Positions 24,370-35,003 of a stretch of DNA of 64,000 nt are shown here, piece by piece. The notes under the pieces were generated by a model. It did no database searches. It was not told where the DNA came from and saw nothing but the letters and a program-made list of their open reading frames with translations. Source of the DNA: Candolleomyces eurysporus (taxonomy: Eukaryota; Basidiomycota; Agaricomycetes; Agaricales; Psathyrellaceae). The stretch's first letter is position 1. The number at the start of each line of letters is the position of its first letter. The stretch is from assembly GCA_027579435.1 (NCBI GenBank), contig JANBPK010001196.1, positions 1-64,000 of the forward strand, in the 5' to 3' direction. Both the position numbers and the translations under genes were made by a program.

Positions 24370-26719
24370 ATGAAACCCACCCGCCTCTCATCATACTCAA
24401 CGGACGACGACAAGGACCCAGCAGTAGTCTTAGGAGACCTTCTTACTCAAGAGTTGGGCAAAAACACACCGATGACGGATGGCGGCTGGGCATCCACCCT
24501 ATATCTTGACGTTTCGATACCTCAAGATATTGAAAAATTCTTGGAGAACTCTGGAGAGTACCAGAACGGTAGATGGACCAGGCTTCCAGGAGTACCTAGT
24601 GCTGCATCTGAACTTAATGAACCTCTCTGCAAGCTCTTCAACTCCATCCTCGAGCGCCTCCTGCCCTCCAATGGAAGCATCTCCCGCATCGCTGTCGATA
24701 CTCATGCCCACCGTTTCCAAGCTGAAGCCATTGAGGGAACCCAGCGTCGCTGCTCGCCTGAGATCGCTGTTAAAGCATCAGGCCCTTCGTTTTCGTGTCC
24801 GAAGGGTTCTTCCCTGGGATTCTCGAACATTGCCACTTGCTTTGATACGATTTTGGACGATGATGCCGAGGATTACTCGCGCCATCTTGCCTATTTCACC
24901 GCCTATGCAAAGTCAGTGACTTCTCTCTCTTGTGTTGCTCCTTCGGCTCACACACTGCAATTAAGGTGTATATTTGCTCAACAGCCCAATCGCTTCTTTT
25001 TCCGCTCTCTGGTAATTACTGAGAACCGGGCAAGCCTCTTCCATTTCGATCGTAGTGGTGCCCAATACACTCCCTTGTTCAACATCCACGATGAGCCCCG
25101 CACCTTGATTCGACTGATCCTCGGTCTATGTGCGGTTGATGAACACACCCTTGGTCTCGACAACACCGTCCAATGGTCTGTTGGGGCTTCAGGGAGGAAA
25201 GAGCGAGGTACCTTGAACACTGTCGGCCTCGACAAATCCACCGTCTCGTATGACCTGCTGATGGAAGAACAGCCTTTCGTTCACACTAGTTTACGTGGCC
25301 GTGGCACCATCTGTTGGGCTGCGAAGAATGCAAAGGGTGAAAGGCTCATTATCAAAGACTACTGGATGTCTGGAGACCAAGCTACTACTGAATTCGAATT
25401 ACTCGAGGAAGTCAAAGGTCTCCGCGGGGTATGCCAAATGGTGTCGTATGAGCCGAGCCGTGCTCAAACGAACAATTTCCGTGGAAATACGGATGCATTC
25501 GAGCAGAATGCTTTCTGCAACCGCACCGCCATTCGCATCGTGATGAGGGCTTATGGCCCAACTATTGAGAGCTTTTCTTCTGTGGAACAGGTTCTCGCCG
25601 CGCTCCGCGACGCAATTGCAGGTACGGAGGTTCACAACTCTTGTTACGATCTACTTGTACTGACTTCATTGTAGCCCACAGATTGTTGCTCTCCAGGGAT
25701 ATACTTCACCGTGACGTTTCTCCGAACAACATTCTCTTGGGGGTACCTGGATCAGAAGACGGGGAGCTAGGGATTTTGATCGACCTAGATCTCGCCCTCC
25801 GAATCCACCTCATTGACGCTCAGCACCGGGCTGATCCCAAAATAGTGAGTCGCCTTCGAATGCGCCTGCAGCGGCTGGTGATGCTAACTCTCGGTGCCAG
25901 GGTACCCGCATGTTCCAATCTCTCATGGTCCTGCGAACTGTTGAGATGGAGGAAAAAGAAATCTCAGCGCACGATTATTTGGACGACCTTGAGGCTTTTT
26001 TCTGGGTCTTTTCGTATCTCGTCTGCTTCTACAGAGCCGACGGCACGCCTGCTCCAAAGAGCATTTTCCAAGCCCATCCACAGTCATGGTTGAAAGCCAA
26101 TCCTGTCGATGCCCATCTAAAGAAGCTATCCTTCATGTCGTTGCGTGGCATTGTTTACGAAGTGAAGCGTTACATGGATGAGGGCTGGCATCTTGCTTGC
26201 GCCGACTTGTTCTTCAAGTTCAGGGACTATATGTGGAAGCTCGCGAACAGGAAGGAAGAGCTCGCTTTCGAGGACTTCGAAGGCGAACCAGACGAATCCG
26301 GTCCTAATAAGTTCTCCTCTATGCTCAAAGATGTTGACGAACACTACGATTACATACTTGGCCTCTTCGATGAAGCGCTCAAGAAGACGAGGGAGGCTAC
26401 CAAGGCAACATCGGGCTCATCGAACCCTGCGACTCGGCTCAAGTCCAACCCTGTGTCTGTTTCTCAGGCCGTTCCTGCGCCTGTGGTCGCTGCAATCAAC
26501 GAGCCTCCCATCCCTCCTCCAAAGGGCACAACCTCCTCTGACAACCGGTCCGCTGTCATGACACCTTCCACTCCATCCGATCCGTCAACCCTCGTAGCGA
26601 CGTCAACTTCCTTTCGAGGCTCCAAGCGCAGATCTCAAGAGGCTGAGTTGAAGGATTCACCTGTGCAGCTCAAGAGGCAATGTCCACCCAGTCGGCGACC
26701 GTTGAGGGCGACTCTCTAA
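24370..26719 (+). CDS. FunK1-type protein kinase, copy D
   Basis: Four exons (24370-24911, 24966-25621, 25675-25844, 25901-26719) encode 728 residues. The start ATGAAACCCACC matches copy C; an upstream in-frame ATG exists but lies in sequence not conserved as coding. N-terminal region with NGRWTRLPG and KASGPSF; kinase core with GRGTICWAA, LIIKDYW, HRDVSPNNILLG, LIDLDLAL, GTRMFQSLMVL and DDLEAFFWVFSYLVCFYRADG; Ser/Thr/Pro-rich tail with FRGSKRRSQEAELKDS. Intron 1 is 54 nt and lacks an in-frame stop, so its retention would add 18 residues. It is tandem with C and about 3 kb downstream, with a shared upstream block (CGACACGGTCACATGTCTAG). Confidence 0.92.
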
Positions 26720-26730
26720 GTTTTTGAACG

Positions 26731-27084
26731 TCATATGAGCATTGCATTATGTGATTTGTTAAGAATATGAACAAATTCCTTCTTGTATGTACCTAACTTA
26801 TTCAGACCCCATACATTATGAAATCGCATGCCTTGTATCCACTGAAAATACGACTTCGTTTGATCTTGGTTACGCCTCACCAAATTCTCGAGAAAAGTTT
26901 GATTGAATGTAGTGTCCGCGAAAGGTCTCCCAATGTACTCGAGGGAACATAACTTCAGCCAACGAAGAGCGCGATGAGGTCCGAGCGCTTTTAGCTGGGC
27001 GAGCATACTCATAATCGATGTAAATGGAACTACATGACGACTGTTCAATATGGCGATTTTTATTGGGCAGTGCGACTCAGGCAA
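26731..27084 (-). other. fragment repeated after FunK1-D (see 23807)
   Basis: Open for 117 codons. It shares MLAQ..ALRWLKL and the FLENLVRRNQDQTKSYFQ-like end with the stretch after copy C. It is convergent with FunK1-D and probably marks the end of the duplicated kinase unit. Function unknown. Confidence 0.4.
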
Positions 27085-27165
27085 AGGGAAGATCTGAAAT
27101 TACTCAGCGCTTCAGCAGGAGAACGTAAAAAATCCATTATTGCTGATCATTCGCCCGACTCACAG

Positions 27166-28413
27166 TCAAGGCTGCAAAGCATACATGCTAGTCGGCCTCA
27201 GCGCCAATCCACTCGTCCTATATATTTCATCAATGGTCTTCATCTCATTGATACTGTCATCCCCAGGAATCCACCAGACAGGTTCCCGCCCTCTGACCTT
27301 ATCCGCAAACGCCTCAAGTTGATACCGATACGTCGACCACCACGTCTCTCCTCTGTCCTTCCACATCAGCCCACCCTTGTATACCTGCTCGTACCTCGTC
27401 TTCCTGGTTTTCTTGTCCGTGATTCCGATGTAATGATACAGATGCGGGAGCATGGCGTTATAGAAATAGACCTCCGCATGTTCAGTCTCGACCTTGATGG
27501 AGGGAAACTCCCAGAACCTGGGGATAATTCCATACAACCACGGCCTCGCCAAATCCGTATAAGTGGTGCTATACACATCGCTCTCTCCGCTCCCTTTGAA
27601 CCTCAACGTGGCGTGCATCGAACTATCAACCCTCGGATCATGCTTCGCCGGGTGGGCTTTAGCGTACAAAATTGCGTCGGGGGTACGAGCGTGTAGCGCG
27701 AAACGGGTGAACGAGACGGTGTATGAGGCGTCCATCAGGCTCCCACCGCTCAGCTCGTATTTCCACCTAATGTCGCCTGCGGGGACGGAAGGGGTAGAGG
27801 TCATCCTAGAGTCGGTTTTGAGGATGTCACCCAATTTCCCGCTGTCCAGGATTTCTCTGAACCTGTGTGCGGCGGGGTGGAACTGCCAATGAAAAGCTTC
27901 CAGCAAGACTTTATCCTCCTTTTTCGCTAGGTCGACGAGGATTTCAGCTTCCTTGGCGTTGGATGTAAACGGCTTTTCGAGTAAGACGTGTTTGCCCGCT
28001 TTCAGCGATTTACACGCCCATTCAAAGTGGAGAGAGTTAGGGAGGGAGATATAGATAAAATCAATCTGGGGGTCGGCGAGGAGTTCGTCGTAGGATCCGT
28101 AGGAGACTTTGAAGCCATGCTTAAAGGCGTATTCGGAGGCGGTTTCGGCATCGTGGGATGCAATTCCCCACAGAATAACATCCTCGTGCGTTTTACAGGG
28201 TTCGATAACTATACGTGAGGTGTACCCTTTGTTGTTAGTTACCCAAAGAGTATGATAAGGCCTGTAGATAGTATGCGCACTTCCACCAATGTTGATCAAC
28301 GCAGTGGACAGCACCCCGACCTTCAGTGCATTGTCCTTCTTCTGTGGAACAGTGTGCAGCCATGAGTAGGCGTATTCATGAAGGAAAGTCAATCCTTCGA
28401 GGAGTAAAGCCAT
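27166..28413 (-). CDS. Gfo/Idh/MocA-family NAD(P)-dependent oxidoreductase
   Basis: Two exons on the minus strand (28287-28413 and 27166-28208) give about 389 residues. The 78-nt intron (28209-28286) has GTGGAA..TAG borders and a GTAACTAAC branch-like site, contains no stop and is a multiple of three, so the unspliced frame is also open (415 codons). Seen motifs: an N-terminal Rossmann start (LKVGVLSTALIN), YGSYDELLADPQIDFIYISL, the EKPF catalytic motif (AGKHVLLEKPFTSNA) and LLEAFHWQFHPAAHR. These are typical of fungal trans-dihydrodiol / D-xylose 1-dehydrogenase-like enzymes, which oxidise cyclic polyols or sugars. The exact substrate cannot be told. It looks single-copy, unlike its neighbours. 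Confidence 0.9.
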   Translation of the reverse strand: MALLLEGLTFLHEYAYSWLHTVPQKKDNALKVGVLSTALINIGGSAHTIYRPYHTLWVTNNKGYTSRIVIEPCKTHEDVILWGIASHDAETASEYAFKHGFKVSYGSYDELLADPQIDFIYISLPNSLHFEWACKSLKAGKHVLLEKPFTSNAKEAEILVDLAKKEDKVLLEAFHWQFHPAAHRFREILDSGKLGDILKTDSRMTSTPSVPAGDIRWKYELSGGSLMDASYTVSFTRFALHARTPDAILYAKAHPAKHDPRVDSSMHATLRFKGSGESDVYSTTYTDLARPWLYGIIPRFWEFPSIKVETEHAEVYFYNAMLPHLYHYIGITDKKTRKTRYEQVYKGGLMWKDRGETWWSTYRYQLEAFADKVRGREPVWWIPGDDSINEMKTIDEIYRTSGLALRPTSMYALQP

Positions 28414-29273
28414 ATTATCTCAGAACGGAGAGCGAGAGTTTGTGTTTGTCGAGTGTAGGGTCTTAATGGGAGGCGGAAGGCTATATAGATCGAACTCTGC
28501 ATGGATGACGTCACCTTGCGTATCATTACCACCGGCATGCAACAGTGGATGGAAGGTGCACGGAGCTACAGTCCTCCTTCAATGTGACTGGTGGGCTTCC
28601 TTGGAGAAATGCAGAAGCTGCAGTGGCAGCGTGACTATCTCAAAAGCGCTGAGGCGATGATGTAATGGGTGAGATAGGCGCCGTCCGGAGCCTCAGTAGG
28701 TTCGAACCTCGGTTTCTCCTCTGCTTCCACGATGGCTTGAGTCAGTATGTAACGGGAAAGAGTAGCGCTTGCTAGGGAGATGGTACGATCAGCCTCATGA
28801 CGACCACGAGTCGCCCACATCACCCTCGGAAAAGTCTAGAACGAAGGGAATTAATACAAGGCTTCTTCCGCACCACAAACAAGTACCCACAAGAGGATAC
28901 CATAGATACCGTGCTTCCCGTGTTCCACCTCCCTCAGGCTTGAAGCGAAGACTGTGCGAGTCGAACATTGGAACAGTGCCATTCGACCGCGTAGTGTTCC
29001 CTTTACCGGATCGGTGTGCCTATCAGCTCTTTCCTTCGGAGAGTCGAGAATGCTCGTACACCGGTGCTTCTCCCACCGTTTGACAAAGTCCTGCTTCCAA
29101 GCGAGCATCGTTAAGGCATCTGCAGTTCCGAGAGTTTGGTCAACGGTGAGTTCACAAGAGCTTCAAAGGAAATACCTTCCGGCACAATTTGAGGAATTTA
29201 GACTGACGCAGTGTCTTCTGGCATCCCTCCCCGATCTTTTTGTCACCCAAAGTGGATCGGCTACGCCCGCAGG
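28414..29273. other. upstream region of HVNLVDL copy 1, repeated elsewhere
   Basis: No gene. The stretch 28570-28910 is similar in order and wording to 32895-33310 and in part to 36190-36385 (CTACAGTCCTCCTTCAATG, GATAGGCGCC, GGTTCGAACCTCGG, ATGGCTTGAGTCA, AACAAGTACYCAC), so it is a duplicated long 5' flank of the type I members of the array. Confidence 0.55.
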
Positions 29274-29952
29274 ATGTCAAGTTTCAGCAAACAAACAGAC
29301 CCTCTCGCTGCCTTCTTCGCACAGTATCCAGCCTTCCCCTACAACAAATACCGTTCCCCGACAAACGAGTTTCATCGTCTATGCCGCCATCAACGCTGGA
29401 AACGTGAGGATCCAGTCCGAAAGGACGCATACAGATCGTTCGGAGACGCACTAGCGAAGCAGTTCAACGCCAATTTCGGACACGATGCCGGAAACTTGAG
29501 CTCATGGCAGACTCTATGCCGCACGTTGGGTATTCCTGCACCGAACGACCTTGTCGAAGCGAGAAAGGTGAGTGCTAAGCCTAATTGCAGTTGTTGTGAC
29601 TTTACTTCTATTCTGCAATGAGAGAGCGTATCACTTACCAAGACGCTGACATGGATATCGATTCTTGTAGGCTGTCTTTAATACTCACGTTAACCTCGTC
29701 GATCTGACACAGGGATACGGCCGTGCCGAGAAGATTAAGAAATTCCCGACAGAAGCTGCATTGAGCAACTATTCGCTCAATCAGTGCCGTCCTAAAAAGA
29801 TTTTCCCCCCATCCAAGGTTGCTGGAACATTATTACAGGCCTTACTTCGAAAGATCCTTCAACCTCCTGATGAGTCGTCGGTAAGGGATGCATTCAATAA
29901 AATTGTAAACGTTCATCCAGGCAAGGGAAGGAAGAAGAGGAGAAGGAGTTAG
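29274..29952 (+). CDS. HVNLVDL family copy 1 (small protein of unknown function)
   Basis: Two exons (29274-29567, 29671-29952), phase 0, 191 residues. Module 1 (exon 1): FFAQYPAFPYNKY..NEFHRLC..FNANFGHDAGNLSSWQTLC..GIPAPNDLVEARK. Module 2 (exon 2): AVFNTHVNLVDLTQGYG, FPTEAALSNYS, then AGTLLQALLRKI. The C-terminus is strongly basic (GKGRKKRRRS), which could be a nuclear or nucleic-acid-binding tail. No known domain is recognised; the split of the two modules by one phase-0 intron is the same in every copy of the array. The start was chosen at the ATG just before the conserved module; an earlier in-frame ATG exists at 29211 region. Confidence 0.8.
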
Positions 29953-30260
29953 AGGGCCTTCGACGTACATATATATATCGACTACAGTTTAGATTTTCTT
30001 GAAAGTTATCGCATCGCATCTGTACCCAATTTCGAATCGTTCAGTCATCGCTGCGAGGCCTTGCTTATCTGTACACACGAAAGAATGCGCCATCACGTCG
30101 TTGATAAGTCCGCAGCCTCTTTGACCGGGCTTCCCGCTAAAAAGCTGTCTAAATGCGATCAGGTGTCCACCACTTCTTCCGCTTCAGGAAGCTGCACAAA
30201 CAAGCGACCACTAGATAACACGGTATAAATACTAGGCATTCCGGCACAATGGACCCCCAC

Positions 30261-30280
30261 AAACGAAGACCGCGTTGGGA
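30261..30280 (+). promoter_or_regulatory. conserved upstream block I (copy 2)
   Basis: AAACGAAGACCGCGTTGGGA, about 117 bases before the copy 2 start, is shared with 34381-34400 (copy 4) and 36423-36442 (copy 5). In all three a TATAAATAC/ATAAATAC box precedes it by roughly 35-40 bases, so it probably lies around or just after the transcription start. Confidence 0.6.
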
Positions 30281-30396
30281 ACTCCTACATTGGCTTCCCT
30301 TCCTCGTCTTGGTATCTCCCAGCCCCCTTCTTGAATTGCGATCCCTACAGTGTCCTTCCTCCCTTGAGTTCAAAGATTTCATAACTTCTGCGAAGG

Positions 30397-31137
30397 ATGC
30401 CTAAAGGAAAGTCCAAGGTTAGCTTCTTCTCGCCAAAATTCGAAACTGAGCCAGAAGCTCACTGGCTGAAACCCGTAGACCACCCACTTGACCAAAAAGA
30501 AAAAGAAGGCCCGCGACTCGAGGCCTCTTGAAAGCTTCTTTGAGAAATACTCGCATACGTTCACTTACGACCCCACCGAGCCCGCAACATCAGAGTTTAA
30601 CCGTCTCTGTAGGGCAATGTCATGGCGCCGTGACAACCCTGAACAGGAAAAGGCTTATGAGAAATTCCGGGATGCCCTCGTTATAGAGTTCAACAAGAAC
30701 TACGGGACGGATGCGAACGATTTGAAGTCGTGGAAGACGTTGTGTGATGCAGTCGGGATCAATCCTATCCCGGACAACCTGGCAGAAGCGAGGAGGGTGA
30801 GTGCACTCGTACAATGGTATAAATGAATCAACTGTACTCATAGATTTACATTGCGTAGGCGATGCTGGGTGTCCACGTCAACTTGGTTGATCTGACGTGC
30901 AGGATTGGCCAATCTGAAATTCCCATTTTCGCGACTGAGAAGGAGCTCAGCGAGTACACACTCGACACGAACAAGATCTTCCCCAGGGAGAACATCCATT
31001 CTGGGAGTTTGCTGAAAGAGTTGCTTCGCCACATTTTCAACCCGAACGCCGCACGTGGACGCGGGAGTGGACGATATCGTCATTCTAGATCCAAGGCCAG
31101 TCGCAAGGCGCCTCCTGCGATGACGACGAGCGGATGA
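30397..31137 (+). CDS. HVNLVDL family copy 2
   Basis: Three exons (30397-30417, 30479-30796, 30859-31137), all phase 0, 205 residues. Exon 1 is only 21 nt (MPKGKSK). Module 1: RPLESFFEKYSHTFTYDPTEPATSEFNRLC..FNKNYGTDANDLKSWKTLC..INPIPDNLAEARR. Module 2: AMLGVHVNLVDLTCRIG, FATEKELSEYT, KIFPRENIHSGSLLKELLRHIF, then a basic Ser/Arg tail. It differs from type I copies by the short first exon and AMLGV at the module junction; copy 4 shares both. The function is unknown. Confidence 0.82.
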
Positions 31138-31344
31138 AAGAAAGCAACGATTTGGTCTTGTGTCTGCTGTTCGTGATTTTGTGGGTTTGGTTAGTCAGGT
31201 ATTTACTTGAAAGACAATGTGTATGTACATACCACGACGTGCCCGATTATTTGATTAGCCATTCGAATGCCACTCTTCTTCTTGGGCCCTACGCTGCGAT
31301 GTCACTCTTCTACGAAGTCAGGTAGCCAGGCCTTTGAATCAGCT

Positions 31345-31824
31345 CTACAGAACAAATTTACCACAAAACAAAGGGCAACGTGTACGTGGTGCAATAGACG
31401 ACGTCCGAAAGCCAAATCTACTTGCATCGCATCTCATCGTGCCACCAGATCTGAAGTCATAAAGAAATCGGCGAAAGTGAGTGGTCAAATCGTTGAATCT
31501 ATATAACCGAACCTGTGCACCGTTTCCCTCAAGCTGGCTTTGCCCTACAGGAAAGGGATGTGTTGGGTGCCGCGGCTCAGAAAGAGCTTGACGGAAAGGT
31601 TCGGAGTTGCTCAAGGTGTTTGCGCGCCCAGATCCGACGGCAAGGTCGTCAATTTGGCTTTGGAAGACTTTCGTATCCCTCAAGCTCTGGCATTTATAGC
31701 TCGCGTCAATTCCTTGTTCGAGTTGTTCAAGGAAAAGCTTGCTTTTTTGGAGCTCATCGCTTGAGCGACTGCTTGACCGTTCGGTCATTTCGTCAACCTT
31801 TTTCAACTCCAGTCCAGGATGCAT
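31345..31824 (-). CDS. weak candidate ORF, 159 codons
   Basis: Uninterrupted minus-strand frame whose first half reads like a charged helical protein (LKKVDEMTERSSSRSSDELQ, LFLEQLEQGIDASYKCQSL). No domain, no intron and no paralog in the window. It overlaps the orphan promoter block, so it may be a gene fragment or chance. Confidence 0.25.
   Translation of the reverse strand: MHPGLELKKVDEMTERSSSRSSDELQKSKLFLEQLEQGIDASYKCQSLRDTKVFQSQIDDLAVGSGRANTLSNSEPFRQALSEPRHPTHPFPVGQSQLEGNGAQVRLYRFNDLTTHFRRFLYDFRSGGTMRCDASRFGFRTSSIAPRTRCPLFCGKFVL
31361..31382 (+). promoter_or_regulatory. upstream block II, orphan copy
   Basis: CCACAAAACAAAGGGCAACGTG is the same block that precedes HVNLVDL copies 6-9, but no family member follows it. 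It suggests a lost or deleted gene. It contains an ACGTG core. Confidence 0.55.
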
Positions 31825-33561
31825 ATGTTCGTCGATAGATGATCATCGAGATTTGAATGAGTCTCAGTATCTCCTAAATACCAGAGTAGTATAGGGTACA
31901 GCGCACGTTCAAGAATAATCTCGCTTTGACTGCGGTGCAACGTTCAGTCTCAAATGAGTTCAGTCAAAGAGTCGGACTCTGAGAGTGTCAGAAAGGATGG
32001 CAGTACTGTCTGGGTCAAGCAACGACGAGCGTCGTATCATCAATATCGTCCACCGTCTTCAACGATGAGCACACTCTCAATTATTCGTCTCACTCTCGGA
32101 GACGCTCTCCTCATTATGCATACCGAATGTTGAATGATGGTGACGCTCCCGAGATAATGGTGAAAGAAGGATTGGTCACGGATCTATTCCGAAAGAAGCT
32201 TTCTCTGCACTCTCCAAAGCCATATGACGCTCTGGATATCCACGATTTCGGAAGTACCGATGGACGAAGCGGAAGGAAGGGACAAGATCAACGACACGTC
32301 TTCCCTCGATGTTCACAACCCTCCAAGTCACGCCGCCCCGTCGCCGCTCTCCCTGCAGATTGCTCGAACTGACGTCGAGCTCACCGAGCATGGTTGAGGA
32401 AGTTGGGGTGATCGGGATGGAGGCTGGGTGCTCCTTCCTCTTCCCCCTCGCTCTGCTTCAACTGCGGGTGACGCCACCTTCAGACTTTGTCTTCGCTCCG
32501 TCGCTTGTCCCGGCCATCTGCCAACGAGGAATGCGTATTCCTCAAAGACATGGTTCATGAGCGCAGTTGAAGAGGATTGAGCGAGCCCGAGAACGTTTTA
32601 TTTAATTCTGCGCTATGCCCCACTCTTCCTAGACTCGTCGAACTCCTCGACCCGAGTTCGCCCATAGAATTGTGGGTACTGGATACAACATCTGCGCTAT
32701 GCAACTCGATCCAAAGCTCAAGATAAGCTCATATGACGTGTCAGCTACCTAAAAATTATCAAATTGATTTCTTTCTCAATCGTAATGGGTTTGGGCAGTG
32801 CTAGTGTTAGACCGAATCCCGCGGTGCAGGGGTATTGACCCACTCGTGAAAAGAACGACGAAAATCCTGTCCTCGGCATGCTGGAGGTAAATAGAGCTAT
32901 AGTCCTCCTTCAATGAGATTGGTTGGGCAAATTGGTGGTCTCCTTGGAGTGATGAAGGAAAGCCTGTATCACAAGCCACTTCCTCGAAAGTGGAAGTTAC
33001 GTGATAGGCGCCCATTGTGGAATTTGGTGCCCAGCTTAGAGCCTTTGGGGCTTGTGTTTACGTGTGCTTCCGCAATGGCTTGAGTCAACATGTGAAGAGA
33101 AAGTGTAGAATCCGGTGGGGAAAACAGGAATGTGGGATTCCACCAGTCACTCCGCCTCGTGGTCTTCACTTGCTTGGGAGTATATCAGCCTCATGACCAG
33201 CTCTCACCCACATTGACCTGTGCACGTTGCTGGAATAGTCTATAAAGAAGGGGTTTGAACACGTAAGGCTTTTTCCGTTCTCCAAACAAGTACTCACACG
33301 AGGATGCCATGCTCGACGAGATCTTGAGATCGAGGCATAGACCTCGTCGAGAATCGCCACTCGACGTGCCTCCATCGTCCGGAATCTTTGAGGATTTGAG
33401 CAATGCTCGTCAATCAGCCTGTACTCCATCGATTGTTGAGGTCCTGCATTCGAGCAGGTACCTCAATTGATCCTGTCCAGATATCGCGGAACTCTCGAAT
33501 CGGGTCAAAGGCGAGCCTGATTGCGAGTGTACGAGATGCTGACTGACCGTTTCTTCAAGCC

Positions 33562-34160
33562 TTGTTTGAAAAGTGCCAGCTGACGGTATTCGTTCTGTGG
33601 TTTCTCTTCCACACATTCTCGCAGTTCATCCACAAGAGGAATGCCCATAGAAGGCCGAGTTCCAACAGGAATGAAACAGACTATCTCGCCGACTTCTTCG
33701 CCCGATACCCAACGTTCACCTATAACAACTATAATTCCGCGACATTCGAGTTCCATCGTCTATGCCTCCACCAAGGCTGGAAGCGTAGAAATCCAGCGAA
33801 AGAGGCGGCATACAAGGCTTTTGCACGTGCCCTCGCGATGAAGTTCAACGCCAAGTACGGACATGACGCAGGTGACTTAGGGTCGTGGCAGAACTTATGC
33901 CGCACGTTGGGTATTCCTGCCCCAGACAACATCACCGATGCGAAGAAGGTAACTGCTAGGTCTAGTTCCGATCGCTCCAGTCAAGTTCCCATTACCACGG
34001 GAACGCCGCCATTCTGCGATGTCAGTCTTCTGGCACTTACGAGAGACGCTGACCTGGATTCCTTTAGGCTGTCTTCAACGCACGTTAATCTTATCGACCT
34101 GACAGAACGAAAGCCTGGTAGTACCCAGGAACTGCATCTGTATCTTATTTGGAATCGTTC
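33562..34160 (+). pseudogene. HVNLVDL family copy 3, decayed
   Basis: Module 1 is complete and open up to the donor at 33949 (DYLADFFARYPTFTYNNY.., EFHRLC, FNAKYGHDAGDLGSWQNLC, GIPAPDNITDAKK). Module 2 begins at 34068 (GCT GTC TTC AAC) but lacks two bases relative to the family (AACACGCAC expected), so it hits TAA at 34086; the HVNLIDLTE words continue in another frame and are then truncated. There is no clear start codon at the usual place. The following sequence (TCGTTCAGTCATCGCTGCG) matches the 3' flank of copy 1, so copies 1 and 3 are duplicates. Confidence 0.8.
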
Positions 34161-34380
34161 AGTCATCGCTGCGGGGACTTGCTTATTTTGTACTAGCGAA
34201 AGATCACGCTATGTGACGTGGTTGATATGCCTCCCTGGGTCTGTAGTCGCATGACCAGACTGCGGGTTAGTCAAATTGAGTGTCCAAACTTTCTTCCGCA
34301 TCAGGAAGCTGTGCCAAAAGGCAGCGACACCACGAGGATGAAGGCATAAATACCAGCCTTCCCAGCTCAATGGTCCTCAG

Positions 34381-34400
34381 AAACGAAGACCGCGCTGGGA
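34381..34400 (+). promoter_or_regulatory. conserved upstream block I (copy 4)
   Basis: AAACGAAGACCGCGCTGGGA, 115 bases before the copy 4 start, with GGCATAAATACC about 40 bases upstream as TATA-like box. Confidence 0.6.
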
Positions 34401-34514
34401 ATTCCATAGTAGCTTCCCCTCATTGTCTTGGTATCTCCCTACAGCTTATTGAATTTTTATCCCTCCAACTTTCTTCCTCCTTCGAGTTCAAAGAGTCTAC
34501 ATCTGCGGTGAAGG

Positions 34515-35003
34515 ATGCCTGGAAAAAAGTCCAAGGTTAGTTGCTCCCCTGAGCTGCGATATTCACTAGAAAATTACTGACTACAATCAACTACTTCGCT
34601 CACCCACCCAGTCGTTCAAACACATAGGGGCAGTCAAAGACCTCGAATCTCTCGAGGACTTCTTTAAGCAAATGCCTAGAAGAAAGTCCAAGGTTAGTTG
34701 CTCCTCTGAGTCGCGAAAATCACTAGAACTTTACTGACTGAAACCAATTACTTCGCTCACCCACCTAGTCGTTCGAACAAAGCGCGATAGTCCAAGACCC
34801 TGTGCGTCTCGAGGACGTCTTCAAGCAAATACCTGGGAAAAAGTCCAAGGTTAGCTGCTCCTCTGAGTCGTGAAAATCACCAGAGAATAACTGACTGGAA
34901 CCAACCACCTCGCTCATACACCCAGTCGTCCGAACAAAGCGCGATTGTCCGAGACCTTGGGTCTTTCGAAGGCTTCTTCGAAATGGGTGGAAGGAAGTCC
35001 AAG
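34515..35003 (+). repeat. tandem exon-plus-intron repeat, period 154-157 bp
   Basis: The KSK-encoding segments end at 34535, 34692, 34849 and 35003. Each is followed by GTTAG(T/C) donor sequence, a CTGACT branch-like site and CACCCACC(C/T)AG-type acceptor, so the repeated unit is one 78-81 nt exon plus one ~76 nt intron. Confidence 0.92.

Larger units (their letters stand above)
31138..33561. other. intergenic with decayed sequence
   Basis: No intact gene supported. It holds an orphan promoter block (31361-31382), a weak minus-strand open frame (31345-31824), short open stretches near 32127-32560 in several frames that may be remnants, and, from 32895 on, a copy of the long 5' flank found upstream of copies 1 and 5. 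Confidence 0.4.

Noticed and set aside
29211..29273. Longer N-terminus for HVNLVDL copy 1
   Set aside because: The extra residues are not conserved in copies 3 or 5, and the family start lies next to module 1.
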